A stretch of DNA of 64,000 nucleotides from contig JAGZJZ010000008.1 of assembly GCA_018365455.1 (NCBI GenBank), forward strand, positions 62,001 through 126,000, read 5' to 3'. Position numbers and translations under genes: made by a program. The notes beneath the pieces were generated by a model. The model was not told the origin of the DNA, did no database searches, and worked only from the letters and a program-made list of their open reading frames with translations. Source of the stretch: Clostridiales bacterium (GTDB lineage Bacteria > Bacillota > Clostridia > Lachnospirales > Lachnospiraceae). Every line of letters begins with the position of its first letter. Within the stretch, counting starts at the first letter, position 1. Positions 34,793 through 43,993 of the stretch are shown here, piece after piece.

Positions 34793-35953
34793 ATGTTAAA
34801 CAAAAAATCAAATTTACTAATTGGCATCCTAATAATAAGCTCATTATTATACATTGGATGCCAAGAAAGCGATGTGCCGGTAACGCTTACGCAATTTTCA
34901 GAAGCAACCGACATAGATGAGGATACATCCGCTTCAGACAATGACGGAATTACCTTTCCTGAAAAATATGAAAAGGAATCTGGAAATGTAACGTTTGAAA
35001 CCATGATTGTGCTGAATAAGGATTTTAACCCTAATGAAATTTATGATTATATAGCTACTTTGCAGCAGCCTGACCCATCTAATACCCTGAAGGTACTTTT
35101 TTCAGGAATTAACTACCAGGAAGAAATCACGACAAACGACTCTGGTCAGACAGACTATTACTATGCAGGGCAGAATGGGGAAACATTGTTGATATATCCT
35201 GAATCAGTTCAATTATACAAATCTTTTGCTGATCATTTGCCAAGGGTACTCAGTCTATCCTACAAATATAATTATAATGGGGACAAATATTCACAGTCGG
35301 AGGAATTTTCTTTCGCTGCACGGGACACAGCGCTTACAGATATATTGGATATACTTTCAAAAATGGGCATAACGATTGGGAATGATTATAGCTATAGTGG
35401 GTATTCGCTGGACTATCAAACGATGAAAAATGAAGAGACAGTATTAGGGATACAAGGCGAGGCGGATCCCTCACGATACAAGGAGAACTGGTCTTCTGAC
35501 GATGACTGTTATTATTTTGCCCTGCGCCAGACATGCCAAAAGCTGCCCGTTTATTATATCTACAGCGATATCTATAAAGAAGCCTCTGATGCGTTTGCAC
35601 AAGTACAGGCTGCCTATTCAAAAGATGGTTTGTTCTATCTTTTGATGGACAAGACCTTTAAATTTCAGAAAAGGGATACAAAGCTAAAATTAAAGAACTT
35701 TGAGGAAATTGCAGGCACTGTGGAACACAAGTATGCAAATATCATATCTGATGATAATTATATCGTTACCAAGGCCCAGTTAATGATGATGGCACGGCAG
35801 GAGAAGAATGACAATTATCTGTTAACCCCGGTATGGGTATTCGATGTTACCGAGAATCTTAAGCTGCAGTCTGGGGAAGGTTCTGTTGAGGAGCACTCGG
35901 TATTGAACCAGGTCATTGTAAATGCGGTTACGGGAGAGGAGATCATCCAATGA
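34793..35953 (+). CDS. Lipoprotein of an ABC exporter operon, function unknown
   Basis: A 386-residue protein with a lipoprotein signal (NLLIGILIISSLLYIGC, Cys about 23) and an acidic Ser/Thr/Asp-rich linker, followed by a large soluble extracytoplasmic domain. No family is recognised. The C-terminal part has LTPVWVFDVTENL and VIVNAVTGEEIIQ, a pattern like the YcdB/PepSY-type domains often found in exporter-linked lipoproteins; this is a weak resemblance. Its stop overlaps the next permease start by four bases, so it is coupled to the exporter. The ribosome site is poor. GC content is lower than in the metabolic genes. Confidence 0.6.
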   Translation: MLNKKSNLLIGILIISSLLYIGCQESDVPVTLTQFSEATDIDEDTSASDNDGITFPEKYEKESGNVTFETMIVLNKDFNPNEIYDYIATLQQPDPSNTLKVLFSGINYQEEITTNDSGQTDYYYAGQNGETLLIYPESVQLYKSFADHLPRVLSLSYKYNYNGDKYSQSEEFSFAARDTALTDILDILSKMGITIGNDYSYSGYSLDYQTMKNEETVLGIQGEADPSRYKENWSSDDDCYYFALRQTCQKLPVYYIYSDIYKEASDAFAQVQAAYSKDGLFYLLMDKTFKFQKRDTKLKLKNFEEIAGTVEHKYANIISDDNYIVTKAQLMMMARQEKNDNYLLTPVWVFDVTENLKLQSGEGSVEEHSVLNQVIVNAVTGEEIIQ

Positions 35954-36753
35954 TAAAGACCTGTGAGAAATTATTCAGATATCTCCGGATGGACATAAGC
36001 AGAGGAATTTGTTCCGGGGGATTTCTTCTGGGGATCGCGGGCGTCTTCCTTACCCTGATGTTTGGTACAGTGGATGATATTACTCTGGATACAACGGTTT
36101 TCTTTGTCTTTGATCTAATACAGTATGGTATGCCCTCCATGATCGTAATGCTGTTTTGTGCATATCCCTATGCAAACAGTTTCTGTCAGGATATGGAGAA
36201 TCGTTATGCGTATCTTATGGTTCAGAAGGGATCTGTCTTCCTGTATACTTTATCCAGGTCTATCACGATATTTCTAACTGCCCTGTTGACCTATTCCATT
36301 GGAACAATGCTGTTTGTCATGTATCTGCGGTACAGAATGCCCTGGGAGGATGCTAATTTTACCTCTATATCTTTACTACAGGAAGTAGGAGGATTGCGGT
36401 ATTTTCTTACTCCTGGAAGGTACCCGGTATATTTTTTCCTATTCACCGTACAAAAGGGAATCCTTGCTGCTTCCTTATCCCTTCTGGCAGCGTATGTGTC
36501 TCTATATATTGTAAATTCCCTTCTGGTATTGTCAATTCCTGTTATGGGGTACTATTTTTTATTGTATTTAGGAAACTCCATATGGGGGCATGACTCTGTT
36601 TTTAATGTTTCCATAATATTTGATGCCAGTTATAATATATGGGAAAATGACCTTGCATCCTTTTTGTGGCCAATTCTTTTGGGAGTTATATTTTCAGGCT
36701 GTCTGATTGGTCTTATATACAAAAAAGTCAGAGGGAGGATCCGGTGTGCATAA
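35950..36753 (+). CDS. ABC-2-type membrane protein (first permease)
   Basis: A 267-residue integral membrane protein with about six predicted hydrophobic helices (for example near 20-42, 50-72 and 95-125, and three in the C-terminal half) and a basic C-terminus (KKVRGRIRCA). It overlaps the lipoprotein gene (ATGA) and the following permease. The neighbouring ATPase identifies it as a transmembrane subunit of an export or immunity ABC transporter; the substrate is unknown. Confidence 0.65.
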   Translation: MIKTCEKLFRYLRMDISRGICSGGFLLGIAGVFLTLMFGTVDDITLDTTVFFVFDLIQYGMPSMIVMLFCAYPYANSFCQDMENRYAYLMVQKGSVFLYTLSRSITIFLTALLTYSIGTMLFVMYLRYRMPWEDANFTSISLLQEVGGLRYFLTPGRYPVYFFLFTVQKGILAASLSLLAAYVSLYIVNSLLVLSIPVMGYYFLLYLGNSIWGHDSVFNVSIIFDASYNIWENDLASFLWPILLGVIFSGCLIGLIYKKVRGRIRCA

Positions 36754-37615
36754 TATTATATCTATTCTAAACTTAACATATTGCGAAACCCGGCATAAGA
36801 TATGCTCTAAACGCAGCGTTACTTTTCTTATACTATTAGCTTTTCTAATCTTCGTATATATATCGCCGCTGAAGGCTGTATCCAAGGATGCCGGATATAA
36901 AATATCGCCCTGGGTCTTTCCACATTTGATGTCACACCTGTACTTTTTATTTACATTTATTTTGGGAATTATTTATTTCTACTCAAATGCACCGTTCTTA
37001 AATCATGCAGGAATGTACCAAATGATTCGCAGCGGACGTTATCGCTGGTGTATTTCCCAGATCATAAGCATTATTTTTAGTGGATTCACTCTTGCAGCGG
37101 CAGCGTTATTGCTCTCGGCCATCATACTTGCACCAAGGGTTTTTCTTACCAGTGAATGGGGGAAGCTGCTGCATACTCTTTCCCTTACGGACCTGGGAGC
37201 CTCATACAATTTGTCTTTTGCCATTTCTTATAATTTAATAAATAAATTACAGCCAATTCCCGCCATGTTGCTGGCATGGGGCGTTTGCGGACTTACCATT
37301 TCTTTTACGGGAATTTTTTTGTTCTTTTTCAGTGTTTTTATAAATCGTACTGCTGCAATCAGCATAACTATGGTTCTGTTAACTGGGGTTGTGATAGTTG
37401 AAAACTTTCTTCCGAAAATTCAGGAACGGTTATACTATTTTTTACCCCTGGCATGGATGCAGATTACAAGAATTGGGGAGACTCGATTTGGGTATGGGAC
37501 TATCCCTCCATTGCATTACAGCATACCGGCACTTTGCATTTTGATTATACTAATGTCGGTTCTCATACTAATCAGATTTAAGTACATTGAGTTAAAATGG
37601 AACAAGGAAGAATAA
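36746..37615 (+). CDS. ABC-2-type membrane protein (second permease)
   Basis: A 289-residue membrane protein with about six hydrophobic helices and a basic cytoplasmic start. The start is GTG 36746, eight bases after GGAGG (36733-36737) and overlapping the previous gene by eight bases. It probably forms a heterodimer with the first permease. Confidence 0.65.
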   Translation: MHNIISILNLTYCETRHKICSKRSVTFLILLAFLIFVYISPLKAVSKDAGYKISPWVFPHLMSHLYFLFTFILGIIYFYSNAPFLNHAGMYQMIRSGRYRWCISQIISIIFSGFTLAAAALLLSAIILAPRVFLTSEWGKLLHTLSLTDLGASYNLSFAISYNLINKLQPIPAMLLAWGVCGLTISFTGIFLFFFSVFINRTAAISITMVLLTGVVIVENFLPKIQERLYYFLPLAWMQITRIGETRFGYGTIPPLHYSIPALCILIILMSVLILIRFKYIELKWNKEE

Positions 37616-37632
37616 ATAAGGAGTTGAAATGA

Positions 37633-38277
37633 ATGTTAACAGAAAGCATTATTAAAATTGTGGATGCTTCAAAAAGCTTCAAAAATCAAAAAGTTCTACA
37701 AAATATTTCATTGGAGTGCGGATCGGGTAAAATCTATGGCATCATTGGAAGGAACGGATCAGGTAAAACGGTTTTATTCAAATGCATCTGCGGATTTTTG
37801 AAACTGGATGAAGGGGAGATACGAGTTGAAGGCAAAAAGATGGGACAGGACCTTGATCTTTTAACCAATAGCGGAATTATTATTGAAGAACCCGCTTTTC
37901 TAAAAAATGAAAATGGGTATAAAAATTTGGAATACCTCTACATGATTAACAACAAAAAGAACAAAGACCACCTTGTTCGTATTCTTAACAAGGTAGGCTT
38001 GGATGCCCTATCGAAAAAAAAGGTTGGAAATTATTCCATGGGGATGCGGCAACGGCTGGCCATAGCTCAGGCGATCATGGAGGACAAGGAAATCTTAATC
38101 CTGGATGAACCCATGAACGGACTGGACAACCAGGGAGTCCTTGAAATGAGAGAGTTATTTCTGGAACTGAAGGCGAGTGGCAAAACGATTCTGCTTGCAA
38201 GCCATAACAAAGAAGATATCAATGTGTTATGCGATGAAGTATATGAAATAGACCGGGGTATCATGAAGCGAGTTTGA
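37633..38277 (+). CDS. ABC transporter ATPase (exporter)
   Basis: A 214-residue nucleotide-binding subunit: Walker A GRNGSGKTVLF (about 39), signature YSMGMRQRLAIAQAI in the bacitracin/lantibiotic-exporter style, and Walker B ILILDEPMNGLD. It is shorter than the 230-300 residues of BcrA-type proteins and lacks their C-terminal tail. The AAGGAG site is clear. It completes the lipoprotein-permease-permease-ATPase operon. Confidence 0.88.
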   Translation: MLTESIIKIVDASKSFKNQKVLQNISLECGSGKIYGIIGRNGSGKTVLFKCICGFLKLDEGEIRVEGKKMGQDLDLLTNSGIIIEEPAFLKNENGYKNLEYLYMINNKKNKDHLVRILNKVGLDALSKKKVGNYSMGMRQRLAIAQAIMEDKEILILDEPMNGLDNQGVLEMRELFLELKASGKTILLASHNKEDINVLCDEVYEIDRGIMKRV

Positions 38278-38395
38278 AATTGCTTTCAAATATGCTGTAC
38301 GTCACACTTACAGGAAATGATCCCAAACACGGAGAATAGCATGCTGCGCTGACCATTTCGGTGTAAAAAAACGCCGGGCAATCAAATGAATTTAC

Positions 38396-40024
38396 TTATG
38401 ATGATAAACCCATCATGCGATAAATCCCAATTGCCCGATAGACCATATAAGCCTCCGGCATGCTTGTAATATCATAATTCAAAATTTTCTTAATCTTATT
38501 CAACCGGTATTGAATCGTGTTTCGATGAAGAAACATGAGTTCGCCGGTTTTTTTTGTGTCGCTGTCGGCATCCAGCCAATAGACAGCCAGGGTTTGAAGC
38601 AGGTCAGTGCCATCACTTTCTTTGAAGAGCGGGTTCAGACATTCAAGAATATTTTCTTCTGTTCTTTCTCTGGATTCCATTTGCAGCTTCCGGCACTCCC
38701 GGGCGAAAATCAGTTCATAGGTGGTGAAAAGTTTTCGAAGAGGGTAGATCTGTGTGGCATACTTGTAATACTCTGTATATAATAAGAACATTTTCTGCAC
38801 ATGTAAGGTGTCCTCAAGATTGGTAAAGATGGTAAAGGAAGCTTCCGGTTCGACTTCAAATATGGACTCCATTAAAGTATGGCGAATATTCAGGTCGTTT
38901 TTAGAGACAGTTGAATAAGAGAGAAATATAACCAGAAGTTTATTGTACACATCTGCTATTGCCGGGCGCTCTAAAATGCGCAGTTCATTTCTTGCGATTT
39001 TAGCCAGATGTTCCAGCCGGTGCTGGTTCTGAACCAGTGACTGTGTCTCATCTTTTAAGTTTACCAGGAGCATGGTGTTAATGGATGCGATATCCAGGTG
39101 AAAAGCCTGGGCTATATTATACACACGATCCGGGCTGTCCCCCAGAATGGCAGGAATCAGGGCATCCAACTGCATGGAATCTATATTGCATTTCCAGATG
39201 CTGGAGAATAGCTGAAGTAATTCTACTGCCTGGAACAGACTGTTTTTGCTCAGCGTACCCATGGTATCCAAAGCCAGCAGACGTAAATGACGGTAGGGGA
39301 CATCGGTGAATGGTATACAGTAAGCCTTCATTTTCGATTCTCCCGGAAGCGACAGCAATAAGATAGCATCTTCCGTATCCCTGGAATGATCCGAAGCCTG
39401 AAAAGGGGAGAGAAGCGCTTCTGCATCTATTGGACTGGTTACGGGCCATTTTACAAAACAGATGCACCGTGAGGAAGTATCGGTGAGCAGGAGGCTGGAT
39501 TTTAGGTGAATACTCATCATCTGAATGACATTTCCCAGGGTACGCTGATGTTTTGGAAGCTGTGATATACGTTCCAGCATCTGGTTCACATAACGGGATT
39601 CCTTTTGGTGGTTTAAAAACACGGCTTCCATAACATCTGAGATCACATCATTATAACCCAGATCCATCCTGTTATAGGGCATAGCAATCAGAGGAAGAGA
39701 GAGTTCATTGGATTTTGCAATGAGCTTTTCGTTTATTTCCGGAAGAAAATGTCCCACATAGTAAAGGACGATACCCACATCTCCGGATTCATAGAGCATC
39801 TCAATCGTGTGGCATTGGGCGTTTACGTCATCTTTGATGGAAGTAAATGCGGTTAATAAAAGTTCATTGGGAGTGAAGAGCTGTCTGTTGGATAACATAT
39901 CACTGTCAACTAGCTCCAACACCGATATAGAGTTCACTATTTTATTCAGCCCTTTGTGCCCTGAAACAACAGAACTTTCCCGTAAAGACGGTAATTTTAG
40001 ACAGTCAGCAACCGTAAGACTCAT
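38396..40024 (-). CDS. PucR-family transcriptional regulator
   Basis: A 542-residue PucR-type activator. The N-terminal PucR domain (about 1-125) has LTVADCLKLPSLRESSVVSG and VGIVLYYVGHFLPEIN. A GGDEF-like CdaR middle region follows. The C-terminal helix-turn-helix (about 485-540) includes ELMFLHRNTIQYRLNKIKKIL. Such regulators control purine, hydantoin or allantoin catabolism. It is divergent from the NCS1 permease, so it probably controls the permease, DUF917 and M20 genes. The ribosome site on the minus strand is GAAAGGAGC. Confidence 0.88.
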   Translation of the reverse strand: MSLTVADCLKLPSLRESSVVSGHKGLNKIVNSISVLELVDSDMLSNRQLFTPNELLLTAFTSIKDDVNAQCHTIEMLYESGDVGIVLYYVGHFLPEINEKLIAKSNELSLPLIAMPYNRMDLGYNDVISDVMEAVFLNHQKESRYVNQMLERISQLPKHQRTLGNVIQMMSIHLKSSLLLTDTSSRCICFVKWPVTSPIDAEALLSPFQASDHSRDTEDAILLLSLPGESKMKAYCIPFTDVPYRHLRLLALDTMGTLSKNSLFQAVELLQLFSSIWKCNIDSMQLDALIPAILGDSPDRVYNIAQAFHLDIASINTMLLVNLKDETQSLVQNQHRLEHLAKIARNELRILERPAIADVYNKLLVIFLSYSTVSKNDLNIRHTLMESIFEVEPEASFTIFTNLEDTLHVQKMFLLYTEYYKYATQIYPLRKLFTTYELIFARECRKLQMESRERTEENILECLNPLFKESDGTDLLQTLAVYWLDADSDTKKTGELMFLHRNTIQYRLNKIKKILNYDITSMPEAYMVYRAIGIYRMMGLSS

Positions 40025-40235
40025 GAAAAATGCTCCTTTCAGGTTTGTTTTTTGATATCATTTGTCATATCTTAAGAATTCATGTAATATTATTATACCC
40101 TGTTTAAAGAGGGAGTGTAAAGTCTTTTGTGCAGGGAAACAAAATTAGATGCTATTGTTTGTGTTTGGTATGAATGACTTTTTATACTTAAAATATTATA
40201 ATAATACAAATGAAAAAATATATAGGAGGATTATC

Positions 40236-41555
40236 GTGGAGAATAAGAATAGTAATCAAATTGAAGCTTTTGCACTGGAACCGGTCTCAGCTGAAAACCG
40301 GAAGAGCTGGATATCCGTAACCTTTGTTCAGGCGGGTATGTTTATCTGTGTACCATCTCTGCTGTTAGGGGCTATGCTTGCCCAATCAATGTCATTCTGG
40401 CATGCGGCTATTGCAGGTATTCTGGGATATTTACTGACGCTTGTACTGACCTTTGTGCTGGGGATGCAGGGAGCGGATCTTGGAATACCCACCTGTGCAA
40501 TCTGCCAGTCAACATTTGGAAGAAAAGGTGTCAGGCTGATTGTAAGCTCGCTGTTTGGCATTTCTTTAATGGGCTGGTTTGGTCTTCAGACCAGTGTCTG
40601 CGGAGAAGCATTTACCAATATTATCCGGGAAGGGTTTGGATTTACGATTCCGGTCAGCGTATCTTCTGTGATCTGGGGGCTGATAATGCTGGCTACTGCT
40701 GTATTTGGCATGAATGCGCTGAATAAGCTGGATTCTCTGTCGGTTCCACTGATGGTATTTATTATGGTGCTGGGAACGGTATTGGCTCTTCGCAGTTATG
40801 GAACTGCAGGACTTGGAACCGAAGTAGAAGAAAGTATGAGTATCATGCAGGGAATAGGACTTTCTTTTAGTTTTTCGGCTGTGGGGGCAATCACCGCTGC
40901 GGATATTACCAGATTTCAGAGAAACAGGAAAGATACGATTAAGTCGTCTTTCTGGGGGATTATGCCGGCAGGACTTTTTACATTGGTACTTGGGATTTTA
41001 ATGACGAAGATCACCGGAGTATATGATATCAGCATGGTACTGGTAGCGGTAGGAATTCCGTTCCTTGGAATCATTATTCTGGTATTGGCAACCTGGACAA
41101 CCAATTCCTTAAATGCATACTGCGGCGGATTGAATGTGATTATGACCTTTAATCTCCCGGACAACCGGAGAAGAGAAGCTACTTTTGCCGCGGGTATTGT
41201 AGGAATTTTATTATCGGTTCTTGGAATTCTGGGGCATATCGAACAGTTTTTGAGCCTGTTATCCTATGTATTTTCTGCAATAGGCGGAGTTATGATTGCG
41301 GATTACTGGTTCGTAGGCAAGGGAAAAAAGGAAAACTGGCATCCACAGGAAGGATATAACTGGACGGGTATTATAGCTACAATTCTGGGTGTGGGGGGAG
41401 CAGCGTTAATTGGAATCGAATATTCCGGGATTTTATTTGCACTGGTTATCTTTCTGATTATTGAGAGATTCATACCATCCCAGTCCAGAAATAAAAATAC
41501 ACAAGCTGTAAATGAGGAAAAAATAGGAGGAACAATCAATGAGAACATTATCTAA
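40236..41555 (+). CDS. NCS1-type cytosine/purine/hydantoin permease
   Basis: A 439-residue membrane protein with about twelve hydrophobic helices of the nucleobase:cation symporter 1 (CodB-like) family. Typical segments are VTFVQAGMFICVPSLLLGAML, then CAICQSTFGRKGVRL and VGAITAADITRFQR. The start is GTG 40236, eight bases after TAGGAGGA. An open frame from 40149 lacks such a site. It likely imports a nucleobase or hydantoin-like ring compound for the enzymes behind it. It overlaps the DUF917 start. Confidence 0.85.
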   Translation: MENKNSNQIEAFALEPVSAENRKSWISVTFVQAGMFICVPSLLLGAMLAQSMSFWHAAIAGILGYLLTLVLTFVLGMQGADLGIPTCAICQSTFGRKGVRLIVSSLFGISLMGWFGLQTSVCGEAFTNIIREGFGFTIPVSVSSVIWGLIMLATAVFGMNALNKLDSLSVPLMVFIMVLGTVLALRSYGTAGLGTEVEESMSIMQGIGLSFSFSAVGAITAADITRFQRNRKDTIKSSFWGIMPAGLFTLVLGILMTKITGVYDISMVLVAVGIPFLGIIILVLATWTTNSLNAYCGGLNVIMTFNLPDNRRREATFAAGIVGILLSVLGILGHIEQFLSLLSYVFSAIGGVMIADYWFVGKGKKENWHPQEGYNWTGIIATILGVGGAALIGIEYSGILFALVIFLIIERFIPSQSRNKNTQAVNEEKIGGTINENII

Positions 41556-42639
41556 ACTGGAAATAATTGATATTTTATATGGCTGCACGATTTTGGGAAC
41601 CGGCGGAGGCGGGGATCTGGAATTAGGACTGGATGTTATGCAGCAGGATTTCGATGAAGGAAAAGAACTTCGCATGGTAGATTTAGATGAAATACCGGAT
41701 GATGCTTATGTGGCAACTCCTTATATGTGCGGTGCGCCGTCTGCATTAGGAGAGGAAATAGAAGATAAATACAAGAGACTTCCGCAGCTTGGATATCCGG
41801 AATCCCTTCTGGCATTCCGTACACTGGAAAGCTATTATAACAAGAAGTTTTATGCGGTATCTTCTACCGAGTTAGGCGGAGCCAATACAGCTTATGCACT
41901 TCATGTTGCATGCCAGCTGGGCTTGCCGATTGTGGATGCGGATCCGGCAGGACGTTCTGTTCCGGAACTTCAGCACAGCACCTATTATGTAAAAGATATT
42001 CCCATTGCACCCATGGCGCTGGCTACCCAGTTTGGAGATACTATGGTGTTAAAGGATGTGGTGGACGATCTTCGCTCTGAAGACATCGTGAGGGCTGTGG
42101 CAGTAGCCAGCGGAAATAAAATCGGAGTAGCAGACCATCCGATTACCGGTGATAAGTTAAAAGGTGCAACCATACCAAACGCCATTACATATGCTTTGAA
42201 AATTGGGCAAGCATTGAGAGAAGCCCGGGATAACCAGGAAGATGCAGCTGAGAAAATTACAGCTGCAGCAGGCGGAAAAATTTTGTTCAGAGGTAAGGTA
42301 ACGGAATTTCCCTGGGAGCAGACCGGCGGATTTAACGTGGGCGAAGTTTCCCTGGATGGAACGGATGAATATGCAGGAGAAACATATAAAGTATGGTTTA
42401 AAAATGAACATATTCTCTCTTACCACAATGGGAAAATGGATATCACGGTGCCGGATCTGATCTGCGTTGTAGATAAGAAAGGAAACCCCATTACCAATCC
42501 CAATTACCAGGTGGGTCAGGAACTGACGATCTTCGTTCTGCCGGCACCTGAAATCTGGACAACCAAAAGAGGTTTGGAAGTATTTGGTCCACGAAGCTTT
42601 GGATTTGATGTGGATTACGTACCATTTACCGAGAAATAG
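41539..42639 (+). CDS. DUF917 / S-methyl-thiohydantoin desulfurase-like protein
   Basis: A 366-residue DUF917 (PF06032) protein. The N-terminal GCTILGTGGGGDLELGLD glycine-rich loop and a VATPYMCGAPSALGEE segment are typical, and DADPAGRSVPELQHSTYY follows. Characterised relatives include enzymes acting on thiohydantoins, related to the hydantoinase/oxoprolinase HyuA fold. With an NCS1 permease, a PucR regulator and an M20 hydrolase around it, a role in opening or desulfurating a hydantoin-type ring is plausible but inferred. Translation is coupled to the permease by a 17-base overlap. Confidence 0.75.
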   Translation: MRTLSKLEIIDILYGCTILGTGGGGDLELGLDVMQQDFDEGKELRMVDLDEIPDDAYVATPYMCGAPSALGEEIEDKYKRLPQLGYPESLLAFRTLESYYNKKFYAVSSTELGGANTAYALHVACQLGLPIVDADPAGRSVPELQHSTYYVKDIPIAPMALATQFGDTMVLKDVVDDLRSEDIVRAVAVASGNKIGVADHPITGDKLKGATIPNAITYALKIGQALREARDNQEDAAEKITAAAGGKILFRGKVTEFPWEQTGGFNVGEVSLDGTDEYAGETYKVWFKNEHILSYHNGKMDITVPDLICVVDKKGNPITNPNYQVGQELTIFVLPAPEIWTTKRGLEVFGPRSFGFDVDYVPFTEK

Positions 42640-42654
42640 AAATGAGGAAAGCAT

Positions 42655-43926
42655 ATGATTGAAAAATTACAGGAGTTGATTGCGATTCCCAGTGTATCCC
42701 AAAAAGGTGATGATCGCGTTCCTTATGGAATCGAAACGGCGAAGGCACTGGAGTATGTACTGAATCTGTGCAGGGACTTTGGTTTCCGTACAAAAAACTG
42801 TGAGAATCAGGTGGGATATGCAGAAATTGGCAGCGGCGATGAGATGATCGGCATCTTGTGTCATCTGGATGTGGTTCCGGCTGGAAATGGCTGGACTTAT
42901 CCGCCATTCGCAGGGGAAATCCATGACGGCAGACTTTATGGCAGGGGAGCGGTGGATGATAAAGGTCCGGCAATCGCAAGTATTTTTGCTATGAAGGAAT
43001 TATTGGATATGGGCATACCGCTGAAAAAAAGAATCCGTATCATCTTTGGACAGTCAGAAGAAACCGGTGACTGGACGGATATGGAATATTATAAACAGCA
43101 TGAAGAGCTTCCTTCTTATGGATTTACACCGGATGCTGACTTTCCGGTTATTTATGGAGAAAAGGGTATTCTACAGATTACCCTTTCCATGGATCAGCAG
43201 AAATCCGGGTTCCTTTTGGTGTCAGGCGGAAATGCACCAAATGTAGTAGCGGATCAGGCATCCTGTACGGTGCTTGGAGCAGAGGGTGAAAAGCTGCAAT
43301 TTCAGGCAAATGGAAAAGCGGCACATGGCAGCACGCCGGAAGAAGGCGAAAATGCTATATCCAATCTGATGGATTTATTAATTAAGGAAATGGAAGAAAG
43401 GCATTTTAAGTGTCCGTTTGCCGAATTTTATATGGATAAAATCGGATATGCGCTTCATGGAGAACAGATCAACTGCGAACTTTCTGATGAAGCAAGCGGT
43501 AAAATCACTTTTAATGCAGGCATGATCCGGATCCAGGAAAGCAGCGTGGAATTGTCCGTTGATATCCGCTATCCTGTTACCTGTAAGGAAGAGGAAGTTA
43601 TCTTAAGGATTAAGCAGCAGGCAGAACCATATGGGGTAAAGGTTTCGGTTTGTGAAAGCATGGCTCCGGTTTATCTGGATAAGAATACACCGGTAATCCG
43701 TGCACTCATGGAGGTTTACCATGAGGAAACAGGAGATGATACGCCTGCAATGACAATGGGCGGCGGCACCTATGCCAGAGCGATGGAGGGTATCGTAGCC
43801 TTCGGACCGCTGTTCCCGGGCAGGGAGTGTACGGAGCATCAGAAGGATGAGTATATTCTGCTTGAAGATCTTGAGAAGGCAAAGGAAATTTATAAGAAGG
43901 CTTTGTGGAGACTGGTAGAGTTGTAG
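42655..43926 (+). CDS. M20-family metallopeptidase (dipeptidase/N-carbamoyl hydrolase-like)
   Basis: A 423-residue M20 zinc hydrolase of the PepV/Sapep type. Metal and catalytic motifs are intact: ILCHLDVVPAGNGW, GRGAVDDKGPAIA, FGQSEETGDWTD with the catalytic Glu, and FTPDADFPVIYGEKG. The C-terminal TMGGGTYARAMEG brings the last His region (CTEHQKDEYI). In the context of a hydantoin-like pathway it could cleave an N-carbamoyl amino acid or peptide-like product. A general dipeptidase is equally possible. It lies 15 bases after the DUF917 gene. Confidence 0.85.
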   Translation: MIEKLQELIAIPSVSQKGDDRVPYGIETAKALEYVLNLCRDFGFRTKNCENQVGYAEIGSGDEMIGILCHLDVVPAGNGWTYPPFAGEIHDGRLYGRGAVDDKGPAIASIFAMKELLDMGIPLKKRIRIIFGQSEETGDWTDMEYYKQHEELPSYGFTPDADFPVIYGEKGILQITLSMDQQKSGFLLVSGGNAPNVVADQASCTVLGAEGEKLQFQANGKAAHGSTPEEGENAISNLMDLLIKEMEERHFKCPFAEFYMDKIGYALHGEQINCELSDEASGKITFNAGMIRIQESSVELSVDIRYPVTCKEEEVILRIKQQAEPYGVKVSVCESMAPVYLDKNTPVIRALMEVYHEETGDDTPAMTMGGGTYARAMEGIVAFGPLFPGRECTEHQKDEYILLEDLEKAKEIYKKALWRLVEL

Positions 43927-43934
43927 GAGATAAT

Positions 43935-43977
43935 AAAAGAGGAGATATTCGAATCTGAATTCGGATATCTCCTCTTT
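43935..43977. terminator. Bidirectional terminator between M20 and iron alcohol dehydrogenase genes
   Basis: AAAGAGGAGATATTCGAAT (43936-43954) pairs with ATTCGGATATCTCCTCTTT (43959-43977) with one G-U. It is flanked by A-rich and T-rich ends and sits between convergent genes. Confidence 0.8.
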
Positions 43978-43993
43978 GTGGTTGTGATGTCAA

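Noticed and set aside
38373..38436. Terminator for the PucR gene (CGGGCAAT/ATTGCCCG)
   Set aside because: The 8-bp stem would need a ~48-base loop that includes the end of the coding sequence; too weak to annotate.
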